Shown here piece by piece: positions 51,229-60,116 of a stretch of DNA of 64,000 nucleotides. Below the pieces are notes generated by a model, which searched no databases, was not told the origin of the DNA, and saw only the letters and a list, made by a program, of their open reading frames with translations. The position numbers and the translations under genes are program-made. Source of the DNA: Terriglobia bacterium (GTDB taxonomy: Bacteria; Acidobacteriota; Terriglobia; JAJPHL01); assembly GCA_021325275.1 (NCBI GenBank), contig JAJPHL010000011.1:62001-126000 (forward strand), in the 5' to 3' direction. Position 1 is the first letter of the stretch. Each line of letters begins with the position of its first letter.

Positions 51229-51476
51229 TACCGTTTCGGTTTCGCCTCATTCACGGTGATGCTGCGGCCGCCCACTTGTGTGCCTTGCAGGGCAACGATG
51301 GCTTTCGCGGCGTCTTCCTGATGCATCATTTCCACGAATGCGAAGCCGCGCGGCTGGCCGGTTACGCGGTCGGTCACGATGTTGACTCCGGAAATCTCGC
51401 CGTACGGTTGGAACATCGATCGAAGATCCACTTCCGTAATCTGAACTCCAACGTTGCCGACAAATACTTTCATCAT
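51228..51476 (-). CDS. RRM-type RNA-binding protein
   Basis: 82 aa from the ATG at 51476 with GGAG 6 nt upstream; the track start at 51497 is upstream of that site. A single RRM with RNP2 (KVFVGNVG) and RNP1 (RGFAFVEM). Bacterial proteins of this kind bind single-stranded RNA, often cold-induced in cyanobacteria. Its stop overlaps the glycosyltransferase start in TAATG, so the two are co-translated. Confidence 0.9.
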   Translation of the reverse strand: MMKVFVGNVGVQITEVDLRSMFQPYGEISGVNIVTDRVTGQPRGFAFVEMMHQEDAAKAIVALQGTQVGGRSITVNEAKPKR

Positions 51477-51569
51477 TTGGTTCTCCTTTTTGGACACAGC
51501 TTCGTTTAGACACTGCTTCCCGCAGTTTGGTGGTGATGCGCAGGCGCGGACGCCCCGGCGAGCGAAGCG

Positions 51570-51944
51570 CTAAAGCGATTCGCTTCCCGGATTTCGGTCC
51601 GTGATCGAGGGCATCGAGAGTACCGGAGTTTCCTGAATGCGCCAAAACGTGAGCGCCGCCAAGAACGTCGCGGCCGCGGCGAGTTCCACACCGATCCACG
51701 TGTAGCCAACCCGCTCAAACGGGATAATCGGATTGAAAACCGCGGCGATCGTGACAAAAACGGCGGCTCGAAAATATCGACGAGACGGAACCGCTTGAAG
51801 AGTCACGAGAAGTGCGCCCGCGCAAATAATGAATCCGACAAAAAGCACCGCGCCGCCCGCGGTTCGCAGCGAGATAGTGAGGAGGACCGCTGCAAACAGC
51901 GCCGCGACGGCGGACCATTTCATGATGGTCGTGAGGATGGTCAC
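51570..51944 (-). CDS. Small membrane protein, unknown
   Basis: 124 aa from a GTG at 51944 with AAAGG 9 nt upstream; the track start is 52034. Four membrane helices: WSAVAALFAAVLLTISL, AVLFVGFIICAGALLVT, FRAAVFVTIAAVFNPII, and VELAAAATFLAALTFW. I do not recognise the family with confidence. It sits alone between the RRM gene and the tRNA. Confidence 0.5.
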   Translation of the reverse strand: MTILTTIMKWSAVAALFAAVLLTISLRTAGGAVLFVGFIICAGALLVTLQAVPSRRYFRAAVFVTIAAVFNPIIPFERVGYTWIGVELAAAATFLAALTFWRIQETPVLSMPSITDRNPGSESL

Positions 51945-52222
51945 AAGAATCTGCCTTTCTGCTGACCCCGAGGCCATCGTTGTTAGAAAGCGGTTGGTTT
52001 GGTTCCGGCTTGACCAGGAACTTTTTCGGGGCAAAAAAACTAAGAGGGAGATTCCAGAGGGCCTGCCTTAGTGCAGGCGGTTGGAGGCTGAGTAGAGGTT
52101 CTCAGTCAGCTTCAACCTTAGCAGAATGCACCGTCTCTGTCAATCGGCGGTGGTGTCTGCTTTAGCGTTTACCCGCGCTCAACGCGCGCAATGTTACAAT
52201 CGTCTTTCTGATGGGGGCTTCG

Positions 52223-52299
52223 TGGTGGGCGGCACAGGACTTGAACCTGTGGCCTCCTGCGTGTGAAGCAGGCGCTCTAACCAACTGAGCTAGCCGCCC
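52223..52299 (-). tRNA. tRNA-Val (anticodon CAC)
   Basis: Full cloverleaf on the minus strand, 77 nt with encoded CCA. Acceptor GGGCGGC/GCCGCCC, D-stem GCTC/GAGC, anticodon stem CCTGC/GCAGG with loop TTCACAC (anticodon CAC reading GUG), T-arm ACAGG TTCAAGT CCTGT. Confidence 0.95.
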
Positions 52300-52312
52300 C
52301 GGATGGCTTACT

Positions 52313-52317
52313 AGGAG
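52313..52317 (+). promoter_or_regulatory. Strong Shine-Dalgarno without ATG/GTG/TTG downstream
   Basis: AGGAG is followed by AAAATCATCATACC. In the MoxR frame the next codons are ATC (52321), ATC (52324) and ATA (52327), spaced 3, 6 and 9 nt. No conventional start in frame occurs until TTG at 52402. See finding. Confidence 0.4.
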
Positions 52318-52401
52318 AAAATCATCATACCACAACGTTCTGTTTCGGAAGCCGCGGCGGCCCCCTCGAGCATTGCTTCGCTGGGCGGCGCGGCCGCGCG
52401 A

Positions 52402-53316
52402 TTGCGGGCTTCCATTTCGTCGATCATTCGCGGAAAAGACGATGCCATCGAACTGGTCCTGACGGCGTTGCTGGCGCGCGGACACGTGCTGGTGGAAGAC
52501 GTTCCGGGCGTGGGAAAAACCACGCTCGCGCACACCCTCGCTCGATCCATCAATTGCGGATTCAATCGCGTGCAATTCACGAGCGACCTGTTGCCCTCCG
52601 ACGTCGTCGGCATTTCCATCTACAATCAAGTCGCCAACGCCTTTGAGTTCAAGCCTGGACCGATCTTCACCAACGTCTTGCTGGCCGATGAAATCAATCG
52701 CACCACGCCGAAAACGCAGAGCGCGCTGCTCGAAGCGATGAATGAAGAGCAGGTCACCGTCGACAATCGCACGTATCGATTGCCGCAGCCGTTCGTGGTG
52801 ATCGCCACACAGAATCCCATCGAACATCACGGCACGTATCCGTTGCCGGAATCGCAGCTCGATCGCTTTTTGTTGCGCATCCGCATGGGATATCCCGCCG
52901 AAGAGAGCGAGCGCGAGATCATCCGCCAACTGGCCACCACGCGCAAGGTGGAATCGATTGAAGCGGTGGTGACAGGCGAGGAGATTTCCGCGCTGCAAGA
53001 GCGGGTGAAACAAGTTCGCATGGACGATTCGCTACTGAATTACTTGGTCGCCGTGGCCGCCAAGACGCGCGCCAACGAATTTCTCACGCTCGGCGTAAGC
53101 CCGCGCGGATCGATGGCGTTGTTCCGCGGCGCGCAAGCGCGCGCGGCGCTGCACAATCGCGATTACGTCACGCCGGACGACGTGAAGTCGCTGGTGATCC
53201 CCGTGTTTTCCCACCGCGTGATGGTCAGTTCGCGCTATGCGTCGACCTCCAAGAAGTCGATGCAAGCCGATCAGATCTTGCGCGACATTCTCGACACCGT
53301 TCCCGTGCCGTTGTAG
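52402..53316 (+). CDS. MoxR-family AAA+ ATPase
   Basis: 304 aa from TTG at 52402; the start is uncertain, since the frame is open upstream to a stop at 52312. Walker A GVPGVGKTT, Walker B VLLADEINR, sensor 1 IATQNP, SQLDRFLLRI, arginine finger region. MoxR ATPases act as chaperone-like activators of metal- or VWA-containing partners. It is followed after 8 nt by a DUF58 gene, the usual MoxR-DUF58 pair. Confidence 0.92.
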   Translation: MRASISSIIRGKDDAIELVLTALLARGHVLVEDVPGVGKTTLAHTLARSINCGFNRVQFTSDLLPSDVVGISIYNQVANAFEFKPGPIFTNVLLADEINRTTPKTQSALLEAMNEEQVTVDNRTYRLPQPFVVIATQNPIEHHGTYPLPESQLDRFLLRIRMGYPAEESEREIIRQLATTRKVESIEAVVTGEEISALQERVKQVRMDDSLLNYLVAVAAKTRANEFLTLGVSPRGSMALFRGAQARAALHNRDYVTPDDVKSLVIPVFSHRVMVSSRYASTSKKSMQADQILRDILDTVPVPL

Positions 53317-53324
53317 CCAAAGTC

Positions 53325-54755
53325 ATGTTTGAAAGCGTCAAACAAGCGATCGCGCGTGCGCGGAGCCCGGAACGCCTCGCCACGGAACGCGCGGCATGGA
53401 AGAACTTCTTTTATTCCATTGGGGCGCTCGGTTTGGCGTTTCTGCTCGCCGTCTACTCCGACGTTCTGGCGCGCGAAGGCAATCAGTTCGGCACGGCGCT
53501 GGCGGGATCCACGGCGCTCCTGCTGTCGGCGGTCGTCGGCGTCGTGTGGGTGCCCAGACTCGCGCGGCGCACCTCGCTCGAATGGCTCCGCGCTTCGGTC
53601 GACTATCACCTGACGCGCGCGGGCCTGGTCTACTTCGGAACCATCTTCGTCGTGGCGATCGCCGCGCTCAACACCGGCAACAACATGCTGTTCCTGATCC
53701 TCGCCGCGATGGTCGGGGCGATTCTCGTTTCCGGCATCGTGTCCCGCGTGGTGCTCAGCGGGATCGCCGTGGAAGTGCTGTTACCCGATCGCGTTTTCGC
53801 GCGGCAGCCGGTGCTGGCGCGCGTTTCTCTCGCCAATCGCAAGCCGCTGTTGCCGACGTTCTCCGTACTCGTCGGCGGCCAGCGCCAAACGGAAGAAGAC
53901 AAGAACAAGAAGCGCAAAAAGAAACGCGGCGAACCGGAACCCGCCGTAAAACCCGAAGACTCTCCCCTTCTCGCGCAGGGCGTCTATTTTCCATACGTCA
54001 AAGCGGGCACGCGATCGTCGCAGGTGGTGGAAGTGGAATTTCCCAAGCGCGGGCTCTACCACGAAGAGCGCATCGCCATGTCGTCGCGTTTCCCGTTCGG
54101 GTTTCTGGAAAAAGTTCGCAAGGTTCCCGCGAGCCGCGACATGCTGGTGCTTCCGCCGATCACGCCCAGCGAAGGTTTTTACGAAATTCTTCCGCTGCTG
54201 AGCGGTGAACTGGAGAGCTATCTGCGCGGCCGCGGACACGATCTCTACAGCATCCGCGACTACTTGCACACCGACACGGCGCGCCACGTCGACTGGAAGG
54301 CGTCGGCGCACACCGGCGCCTTGAAGGTGCGCGAATTCACGCGCGAAGACGAACGCCGCTTGCAATTGATCTTCGATCGCGGCTTGCACGACACCTCACC
54401 GGAGTCGCTCGAGCGCTTCGAAACGGCCGTGGAACAATGCGCCGCGCTGGCGTGGCACTTTGAGCAGATCGGCGCGCAGTTGCAGTTCCTGAGCGACGAG
54501 TTCCGCACCGAGTTCGCGCCGGCGTCCGAGGTCTTCTGGGAGATTCTCGAGTATTTGGCGCGCGTGCAACCCGGCGGCGAGGGAATGAATTGGAACGAGC
54601 TGGCGGCCACGCCCGACGATCAACCGGCGTTCCGCGTAATCTTCACGCCCGCGCTGCATGGCATGATCCCGACGAGTCTGTGGAACTCGTCGTATTTCAT
54701 TTTTATGCACGAGTTGACTGTTAGAACTAGTGGGCCGTCGGCGAGCTCTCGATAG
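53325..54755 (+). CDS. DUF58-family membrane protein
   Basis: 476 aa. N-terminal membrane helices (FYSIGALGLAFLLAVYS, STALLLSAVVGVVWVP, FGTIFVVAIAALNTGNN, MLFLILAAMVGAILVSGIVS), then a Lys/Glu-rich stretch (DKNKKRKKKRGEP) and the DUF58 domain with YSIRDYLHTDTARHVDWKAS and REFTREDERRLQLIFDRG. In MoxR-DUF58 systems the pair works on membrane or stress functions. Directly downstream of MoxR. Confidence 0.9.
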   Translation: MFESVKQAIARARSPERLATERAAWKNFFYSIGALGLAFLLAVYSDVLAREGNQFGTALAGSTALLLSAVVGVVWVPRLARRTSLEWLRASVDYHLTRAGLVYFGTIFVVAIAALNTGNNMLFLILAAMVGAILVSGIVSRVVLSGIAVEVLLPDRVFARQPVLARVSLANRKPLLPTFSVLVGGQRQTEEDKNKKRKKKRGEPEPAVKPEDSPLLAQGVYFPYVKAGTRSSQVVEVEFPKRGLYHEERIAMSSRFPFGFLEKVRKVPASRDMLVLPPITPSEGFYEILPLLSGELESYLRGRGHDLYSIRDYLHTDTARHVDWKASAHTGALKVREFTREDERRLQLIFDRGLHDTSPESLERFETAVEQCAALAWHFEQIGAQLQFLSDEFRTEFAPASEVFWEILEYLARVQPGGEGMNWNELAATPDDQPAFRVIFTPALHGMIPTSLWNSSYFIFMHELTVRTSGPSASSR

Positions 54756-54790
54756 TGTGGTAATCGCGCCGGCCGATGATCAGGTTTGTG

Positions 54791-54919
54791 TCAGGGCACG
54801 GCTTCAGCCGTGCCGAGAGCATTCGTTGAGCCCAGGGCTTTAGCCCCTGAAACTACGGGCGGGGGCTAAAGCCCAATTCGTCGGCGTCAGAGCTCGGCAC
54901 GGCTGAAGCCGTGCCCTGA
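54791..54919. repeat. Long inverted repeat with hairpin arms (type G)
   Basis: Perfect 27-bp arms at 54791-54817 and 54893-54919; each arm is a hairpin (core GGCACGGCTTCAGCCGTGCC). An inner perfect 12-bp inverted repeat GGGCTTTAGCCC (54835-54846 and 54863-54874). It lies between the convergent 3' ends of DUF58 and the mutarotase-like gene. Architecture as at 7531-7657. Confidence 0.9.
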
Positions 54920-54981
54920 TACGACGCCGATCCCTAAGCACGATTCCTCCGTCACTATCTTGAACTCCCAGACGGCCAATG

Positions 54982-56115
54982 CTAATCGCCGTTGAGATTC
55001 AAGAAACGCAACGCGTGATCGGGAAGTTCGGTGGCGTTCGCGCGGCCGGCGTAAAGCACAAAGACCGTCTCGATTTCGCCGAGGGCGTCGATCCAACGAA
55101 ACGTTGGCATGCCGAATAGTTTGCCCTGCGTGACGATATCGCGTTTCGGTCCTGGCAGCGGCGTCGTGGAAAACTCGATACCTCGCACCAGCGTGCGGCG
55201 CTTCCACGGCGGCGCGGATCGCGACAACTTCTCGTCCCAGATCCCCACCCACGGAAAATCCGAACGGCGGAATAAATATCCCACCGCCAGATCGATCTTC
55301 GGATTCGTGGCCGTGAACCACGCAAGATCCGAGGGCGTTTCGAGAAGCTGCGCGGTAAAACTGGTGGCGCGCTTGGCGCGCGGCATAAACTGCATGTCCT
55401 GACTCGCGGCGTCGAGTCGCGCGCCGCCTACGCGGTTTCCCGCCGCATTCCGCGCGGCCGCCAGCGGGCCATGGCGCAGCGGCGCCAGCGGCCACACAAA
55501 TTCGCGACCGGCGTCGAGATGCGCGTCTTCCCCGAGTTCGCCGGGATGGACCATGGCGCGGCGCGCCGGCAGCGAAAACTCGGTGTGCGGCGACAAAAAA
55601 GGCGGACCAAACGAGACGTGCTCGGCCCACGCGATCGGGCGATCCTGTTTTCCGAGATTCCGCACCACGGTCCGCACGCGCGCCATCGGCAGATCGTCGT
55701 GAAACGTGATTTCTCGCTTGACGGTGAGTTGCGAGCCCGGCAGTTTCGCGGAAAAGGAAGCCGATCCACGCCGCGTCTTGCCGCGTTTCCAGAGGACCAC
55801 ACCAGCTTCGCCGTGGGTAAGTCCGCCGGCGCGGATTTCCGCCTCCGACGGCGCGCCGAAGCTGTCGAGCGCCAGGTTGTGGCCGAGAATGCTGGCGAGC
55901 AGGCGGCCCTCCGGCGCGCCACCGTAGGCACGGTCGTCCCGCTTCGGCTTGTAGGCCGATGGTTCGATGCTGTGCCAGGGCGGAGTCCAAAGAGGATTCG
56001 GAGAAACTTTGCCTCGGGCGCCGTTTTTCAAATGCAAAGCGGCGATGTGGCCGCCCCCCGGCGCCACTAGAATGCGCAAGGCGCGATTCTCAAACGCCCA
56101 TAACTTTCGTTTCAC
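54982..56115 (-). CDS. Aldose-1-epimerase/mutarotase-like protein
   Basis: 377 aa, no signal peptide. The beta-sandwich pattern (ALRILVAPGGGHIAALHLKN, LTVKREITFHDDLPMARVRT, AWAEHVSFGPPFLSPHTEFS) is typical of galactose mutarotase-like folds, but catalytic His/Glu pairs are not clearly identified. Function uncertain: mutarotase, DUF4432-type or polysaccharide-binding. It lies on the minus strand, 70 nt upstream of the PQQ protein stop. Confidence 0.6.
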   Translation of the reverse strand: MKRKLWAFENRALRILVAPGGGHIAALHLKNGARGKVSPNPLWTPPWHSIEPSAYKPKRDDRAYGGAPEGRLLASILGHNLALDSFGAPSEAEIRAGGLTHGEAGVVLWKRGKTRRGSASFSAKLPGSQLTVKREITFHDDLPMARVRTVVRNLGKQDRPIAWAEHVSFGPPFLSPHTEFSLPARRAMVHPGELGEDAHLDAGREFVWPLAPLRHGPLAAARNAAGNRVGGARLDAASQDMQFMPRAKRATSFTAQLLETPSDLAWFTATNPKIDLAVGYLFRRSDFPWVGIWDEKLSRSAPPWKRRTLVRGIEFSTTPLPGPKRDIVTQGKLFGMPTFRWIDALGEIETVFVLYAGRANATELPDHALRFLNLNGD

Positions 56116-56185
56116 AGTTGGGGTAGCCTACCACAACGCCAGAGGAGAGCAAGCGTTTTCCGCCTGTTTTTTGCGATTTTTTGTC

Positions 56186-57511
56186 CTATTTTCGCCCGAG
56201 CGGCGCGGCCTGGGCCCGCACGCGATACAAGGCTTCCTGCGAGCGGATATAGATGGAATCCCCGGCCAGCGCCAGCGAGGTCTGCACGACCTCGTTGATC
56301 GAGTTCTTCCCCAGCACTTCGTGCTCGGTCCCGGCTTTCACGATGTAAGTATCGCCGTCTTCACTGGTGACGAGAATCTTCCCGTCGAACGCCACCATCG
56401 AAGAATTGAATTTCGATGGCGAGTCGAAGCGTTTTCCTTCGTAATAAACCTCGCCGGTCTTGGGATTCATGCAGCTCATCAGGCCCGCGTCGGTGAGCAA
56501 GTACAGGTAATCGCCGTAGAGCAGCGGCGAAGGAACGTAGCTGGTGCCCTTGGTGTATTTCCAGGCCACGCGCTCCTCGCCTTCCCCGGGATTCAAGCGG
56601 ATTCCCACCACTTGCTTGCCGGGATATCCCACGGACGCGATAAACATGCCTTGTCCCCACACCGGCGTGTGCACCACCACGCCCTGTGCGCCTTCAGCGT
56701 GCCAAAGTTCCTTGCCGTTGCTGGGATCGTAGGCGATCACCGTGGTCGCGCTGGCCACCAACTGCTTCTTCCCACCGACGTCGATCAGCACCGGAGTGGT
56801 AAACGTGCCCTGAGTGGCGCGCGGCGTTTTCCATACGACTTTGCCGTCAGACTGCGAAAGCGCCGCGATGAACGAGTGATCGCCGTCGTCCTGATCGGCC
56901 AACGCGATCACTTTGTCCTCGAAGAGCACGGGCGACGAGCCGTAGCCTAACCCGACCGTGTCGATCTTGCCGAGATCACCCTTCCAAATCACGTTGCCGT
57001 TGAAGTCGAGCTTGTAAAATCCTTCCGCGCCGAACGCCGCGTAGAGAAATTTGCCGTCGGTGGCGGGCGTGGCGAGCGCGTAGTTGGCGGTCTTGTGGAC
57101 TTCGTCGTACATCATGCCGTCGTACACCACGCGATCCCAAAGCTGCTTGCCGGTGGCGGCGTCGAACGCCAGCACGTGCAGCGCGTGCTTGTTGTTCGCG
57201 GGCACACTGTCGGGATTGCGGAACGGCCGTCCCCACGCGCGATGCTTGGGCGCGACGTAGCCTTCCACGGCCTCGCCGATCACGTCGGCGGTGAGAAACA
57301 CGCGATTGCCCCAGACCACCGGCGACGACAGTCCCTTGCCGGGGATCGCGGTGCGCCAGGCGATATTTTGCTTGTCGGACCAACTAAGCGGAAGATCTTT
57401 CAGCGGCGAGATTCCGTTCTGCGTGGGACCGCGCCATCCCGGCCAGTCCGTGCTGGTGGATGGTGCCGCGGCGGTGGCGATCGCGAGCAACAGGGAAAGG
57501 AGCAGGTTCAT
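56186..57511 (-). CDS. PQQ-like beta-propeller protein
   Basis: 441 aa from the ATG at 57511 (AGAGGAAA upstream); the track start at 57535 lies further out. Signal peptide MNLLLSLLLAIATAAAPSTS. Repeats WRTAIPGKGLSSPVVW, VLAFDAATGKQLWD, YAAFGAEGFYKLDFNGNVIW, VIAYDPSNGKELWHAEG and LMSCMNPKTGEVYYEG are PQQ-propeller blades. No dehydrogenase residues are recognised, so it may be a BamB-like scaffold or sugar dehydrogenase relative. Divergent from the Gfo/Idh operon across repeat D. Confidence 0.88.
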   Translation of the reverse strand: MNLLLSLLLAIATAAAPSTSTDWPGWRGPTQNGISPLKDLPLSWSDKQNIAWRTAIPGKGLSSPVVWGNRVFLTADVIGEAVEGYVAPKHRAWGRPFRNPDSVPANNKHALHVLAFDAATGKQLWDRVVYDGMMYDEVHKTANYALATPATDGKFLYAAFGAEGFYKLDFNGNVIWKGDLGKIDTVGLGYGSSPVLFEDKVIALADQDDGDHSFIAALSQSDGKVVWKTPRATQGTFTTPVLIDVGGKKQLVASATTVIAYDPSNGKELWHAEGAQGVVVHTPVWGQGMFIASVGYPGKQVVGIRLNPGEGEERVAWKYTKGTSYVPSPLLYGDYLYLLTDAGLMSCMNPKTGEVYYEGKRFDSPSKFNSSMVAFDGKILVTSEDGDTYIVKAGTEHEVLGKNSINEVVQTSLALAGDSIYIRSQEALYRVRAQAAPLGRK

Positions 57512-57533
57512 GGTTTTTCCTCTATGCGTGTAC

Positions 57534-57805
57534 AAATATACCGCACTGACCGGCGATTGTTACCACCGAGATCACAGAGAACACAGAGCGCACAGAGAAA
57601 AACAACACAAGGCAAAAGGCAAGAGGCAAAAGGCAAAAGTGAAATATACCGCACTGGCCGGCGATTGTTACCACCGAGATCACAGAGCACCCAGAGCGCA
57701 CAGAGAAGGGCAAAGGGAGCGTCACTTTTGCCTTTTGCCTTTTGCCTCTTGCCTTTTGCCTTGTGTTGCTTTTCTCTGTGCGCTCTGTGTGCTCTGTGAT
57801 CTCGG
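57534..57805. repeat. Compound inverted/direct repeat (type D)
   Basis: Two 65-bp direct copies (57534-57598, 57642-57706; about 95 percent identical). The 9-mer tract CACAGAGNN recurs three times in each. An inverted version of 57568-57640 occurs at 57722-57805. AGGCAAA heptamers fill the space. Non-coding; several spurious ORFs pass through it. Confidence 0.85.
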
Positions 57806-57849
57806 TGTCAAATGTGATCTCGGTTTCGAATGTGATCTTGGTGTCAAAT
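57796..57849 (+). repeat. 18-bp tandem repeat, three units
   Basis: Three 18-bp units GTGATCTCGGTGTCAAAT with one to three changes, immediately downstream of repeat D and 31 nt before the Gfo/Idh ATG. They grow out of the right-hand end of D. Possibly a regulatory array or replication slippage. Confidence 0.75.
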
Positions 57850-57879
57850 TCGCGGTGGATCAGTTATCGTTAGAGGACC

Positions 57880-59214
57880 ATGCGAATCACTCGAAGGACG
57901 TTCACGCGCACGGCTGCGACTGCCGGCATCGCCGCGCTCAGTTATGGACGCGTACTTGGAGCCAACGATCGTGTACAGGTCGGCTTCATCGGCGTGGGAA
58001 ATCGCGGCGACCAAGTGCTCGACGCATTTCTCACGCATCCCGACGCGCAAGTCACCGCGTTGTGCGATTTGTATCAGCCGTATCTCGATTTCGCCGCCGG
58101 CAAAGTGAAAACGCCCACCACGCAGTTCAAGGATTATCGCAAGATGCTGGAGCGCCGCGATCTCGACGCCATCGTTGTCGCGACGCCCGACCATTGGCAC
58201 GCCTTGCACATGATCCACGCGTGCGAGGCGGGCAAAGACGTTTACGTGGAGAAGCCGTTTTCGCTCACGGTCCACGAAGGACGCCGCATGGTGGAGGCCG
58301 CCGCGCGGACCAATCGCGTGGTGCAAGTGGGATTGCAGCGGCACTCCGCGCCGTTCTGCGCCGAAGCCGCGCAAATCGTGCGCAGCGAGGCGATCGGCAA
58401 GATTACCGCGGTGCGCTGCTTCCACATCACCAACGAATATCCGCGCGGACTCGGCAATCCGGCGGACTCGGCGCCGCCCGCGGGATTCGATTGGAACGCC
58501 TGGCTCGGCCCAGCGAAAAAAGTGCCGTACAACAAGAACCGCTGCTTCTATCGCTTCCGTTGGTTCTTCGATTATTCCGGCGGCCAGCTCACCAATTTCG
58601 GCGTGCATTATCTCGACGTGATCAACTGGGCGCTGGGCTCGGAGCCGGAAGCGGTCACGGCGATGGGAGGAAATTTCGGAATCCCGGACAATCGCGAGAT
58701 TCCCGATACGCTGGAAGTCACATGGCGTTATCGCGGCGGGACGCTGGTGAGTTTTTCGCAGTACAACGCCAACGCCGCGCCCGCCGGCGCGCACAACGGC
58801 GAGATCGAATTTCGCGGGACGCAAGGAACGCTCTACCTGCAATCGAACGGCTACGAAATTGTCCCCGACGTTTTGGCGCAGCGCGAGGTGACCGCGCGCA
58901 CACCCGTGGACCGCGCGCAGGAACGCGGCTATCGCGAAGGAGCGCGCGCCATGATCGAGCCGCGCAAGACCGAAGGAAAATACACCAACGAAGCGCACGC
59001 CCGCAACTTTGTCGATTGCGTACGCAGCCGCAAGAAATGCAATTGCGATCCCGAGACCGGACATCGCTCCACCACGCCGGCGCTCCTCGGCAACATCGCT
59101 TATAAGACGAAGTCGTATCTCGAATGGGACGCGAAGGCGGAAAAATTCACCAACAACGAGGCGGCGAACCAGATGCTCAGCTACGCGTATCGCGCGCCGT
59201 ACAAATTGTCATGA
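57880..59214 (+). CDS. Exported Gfo/Idh/MocA-family oxidoreductase
   Basis: 444 aa with a twin-arginine signal ([20 protein letters not shown]). Rossmann motif [23 protein letters not shown] (catalytic Lys), [20 protein letters not shown]. Family enzymes oxidise or reduce sugars and inositols with NAD(P) bound tightly. Tat export suggests folding with cofactor before transport. First of three overlapping genes: the next starts in ATGA. Confidence 0.92.
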   Translation: MRITRRTFTRTAATAGIAALSYGRVLGANDRVQVGFIGVGNRGDQVLDAFLTHPDAQVTALCDLYQPYLDFAAGKVKTPTTQFKDYRKMLERRDLDAIVVATPDHWHALHMIHACEAGKDVYVEKPFSLTVHEGRRMVEAAARTNRVVQVGLQRHSAPFCAEAAQIVRSEAIGKITAVRCFHITNEYPRGLGNPADSAPPAGFDWNAWLGPAKKVPYNKNRCFYRFRWFFDYSGGQLTNFGVHYLDVINWALGSEPEAVTAMGGNFGIPDNREIPDTLEVTWRYRGGTLVSFSQYNANAAPAGAHNGEIEFRGTQGTLYLQSNGYEIVPDVLAQREVTARTPVDRAQERGYREGARAMIEPRKTEGKYTNEAHARNFVDCVRSRKKCNCDPETGHRSTTPALLGNIAYKTKSYLEWDAKAEKFTNNEAANQMLSYAYRAPYKLS

Positions 59215-60116
59215 TTACACGAAGAGAATTTGTGGCCGGCACGGCGGCGATGACCGCCGCGTCGAATCTAGCACGCGCCAACGAAGCGCCCGCGCCGAGT
59301 ATTGTTTTGTTTTCGAAGCCGCTGCAATCGATGCCGCCCAAGCGGCTCGCGGAAGCGGCGAAACAAATCGGTTTCACGGGCATCGACCTGACCGTACGTC
59401 CGGGAGGTCACGTCTTGCCCGAGCGCGTCGCGGAAGATTTGCCGAAAGCCTACGACGCCATTCACACGGCAGGTCTCGACGTCCCGATGATCACGACGGA
59501 ATTGCTCAGTGTCCGCGATCCCGCCGCCGAGCCGACCCTGGCAACGGCGGCGCGCCTGAAAATTCCATTGGCCAAGCCGGGCTACTACAAGTACAGGTTC
59601 AGCGACGTGCGCGCGGAACTCGCGGAAGTCGCGGCGGACTTCCGGCCGCTCGCGAAACTCGCGCAGTCGAAGGGCGTGAAGATGGGATTTCACAATCACA
59701 CGGGCAACGTCGGTGGTCCCGTGTGGGACATCGGCGAGATTCTCACAGGACTCGATCCGGCGTGGGCGGGATATTACTTCGATCCGGCGCACGCCGTCGC
59801 GGAAGGCGGCGGCGCGGGATGGAAAGTCGCGCTGGGCCGCGTCGCGCCGCGCATCTTCATGACTTCGATCAAGGATTTTCGGTGGGAGCGCTCGCGCGGC
59901 GGATGGCGCGAGTTCTGGGTTCCGCTCGGCGAAGGCATGGTCGATTGGAAATATTATTTTGCGGCGCTGCGGCGCGCAGGCTTCCGTGGTACCTTCTCGT
60001 TGCACATCGAATACAACCCCGGAGGCGCGACACCTTCGGCGAAAGAAGAGAACTTGCTGGCCGCCGCTCAACGCGATCTTACGTTTCTGACAAAACAAAT
60101 GGCTGATCCCGCTTGA
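59211..60116 (+). CDS. Exported sugar phosphate isomerase/epimerase-like (xylose isomerase-like TIM barrel)
   Basis: 301 aa from the ATG at 59211 ([20 protein letters not shown], Tat-type); the track start at 59124 reads the upstream gene. Barrel features: [12 protein letters not shown]-type strand ([20 protein letters not shown]), [42 protein letters not shown]. Metal-binding His and Glu of AP-endonuclease-2-like barrels are present. Overlaps both neighbours by 4 nt (ATGA and TTGA). Confidence 0.88.
   Translation: MITRREFVAGTAAMTAASNLARANEAPAPSIVLFSKPLQSMPPKRLAEAAKQIGFTGIDLTVRPGGHVLPERVAEDLPKAYDAIHTAGLDVPMITTELLSVRDPAAEPTLATAARLKIPLAKPGYYKYRFSDVRAELAEVAADFRPLAKLAQSKGVKMGFHNHTGNVGGPVWDIGEILTGLDPAWAGYYFDPAHAVAEGGGAGWKVALGRVAPRIFMTSIKDFRWERSRGGWREFWVPLGEGMVDWKYYFAALRRAGFRGTFSLHIEYNPGGATPSAKEENLLAAAQRDLTFLTKQMADPA

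Noticed and set aside
57291-59105. 604-aa plus-strand ORF
   Set aside because: Passes through repeat D and reads the Gfo/Idh gene out of frame.
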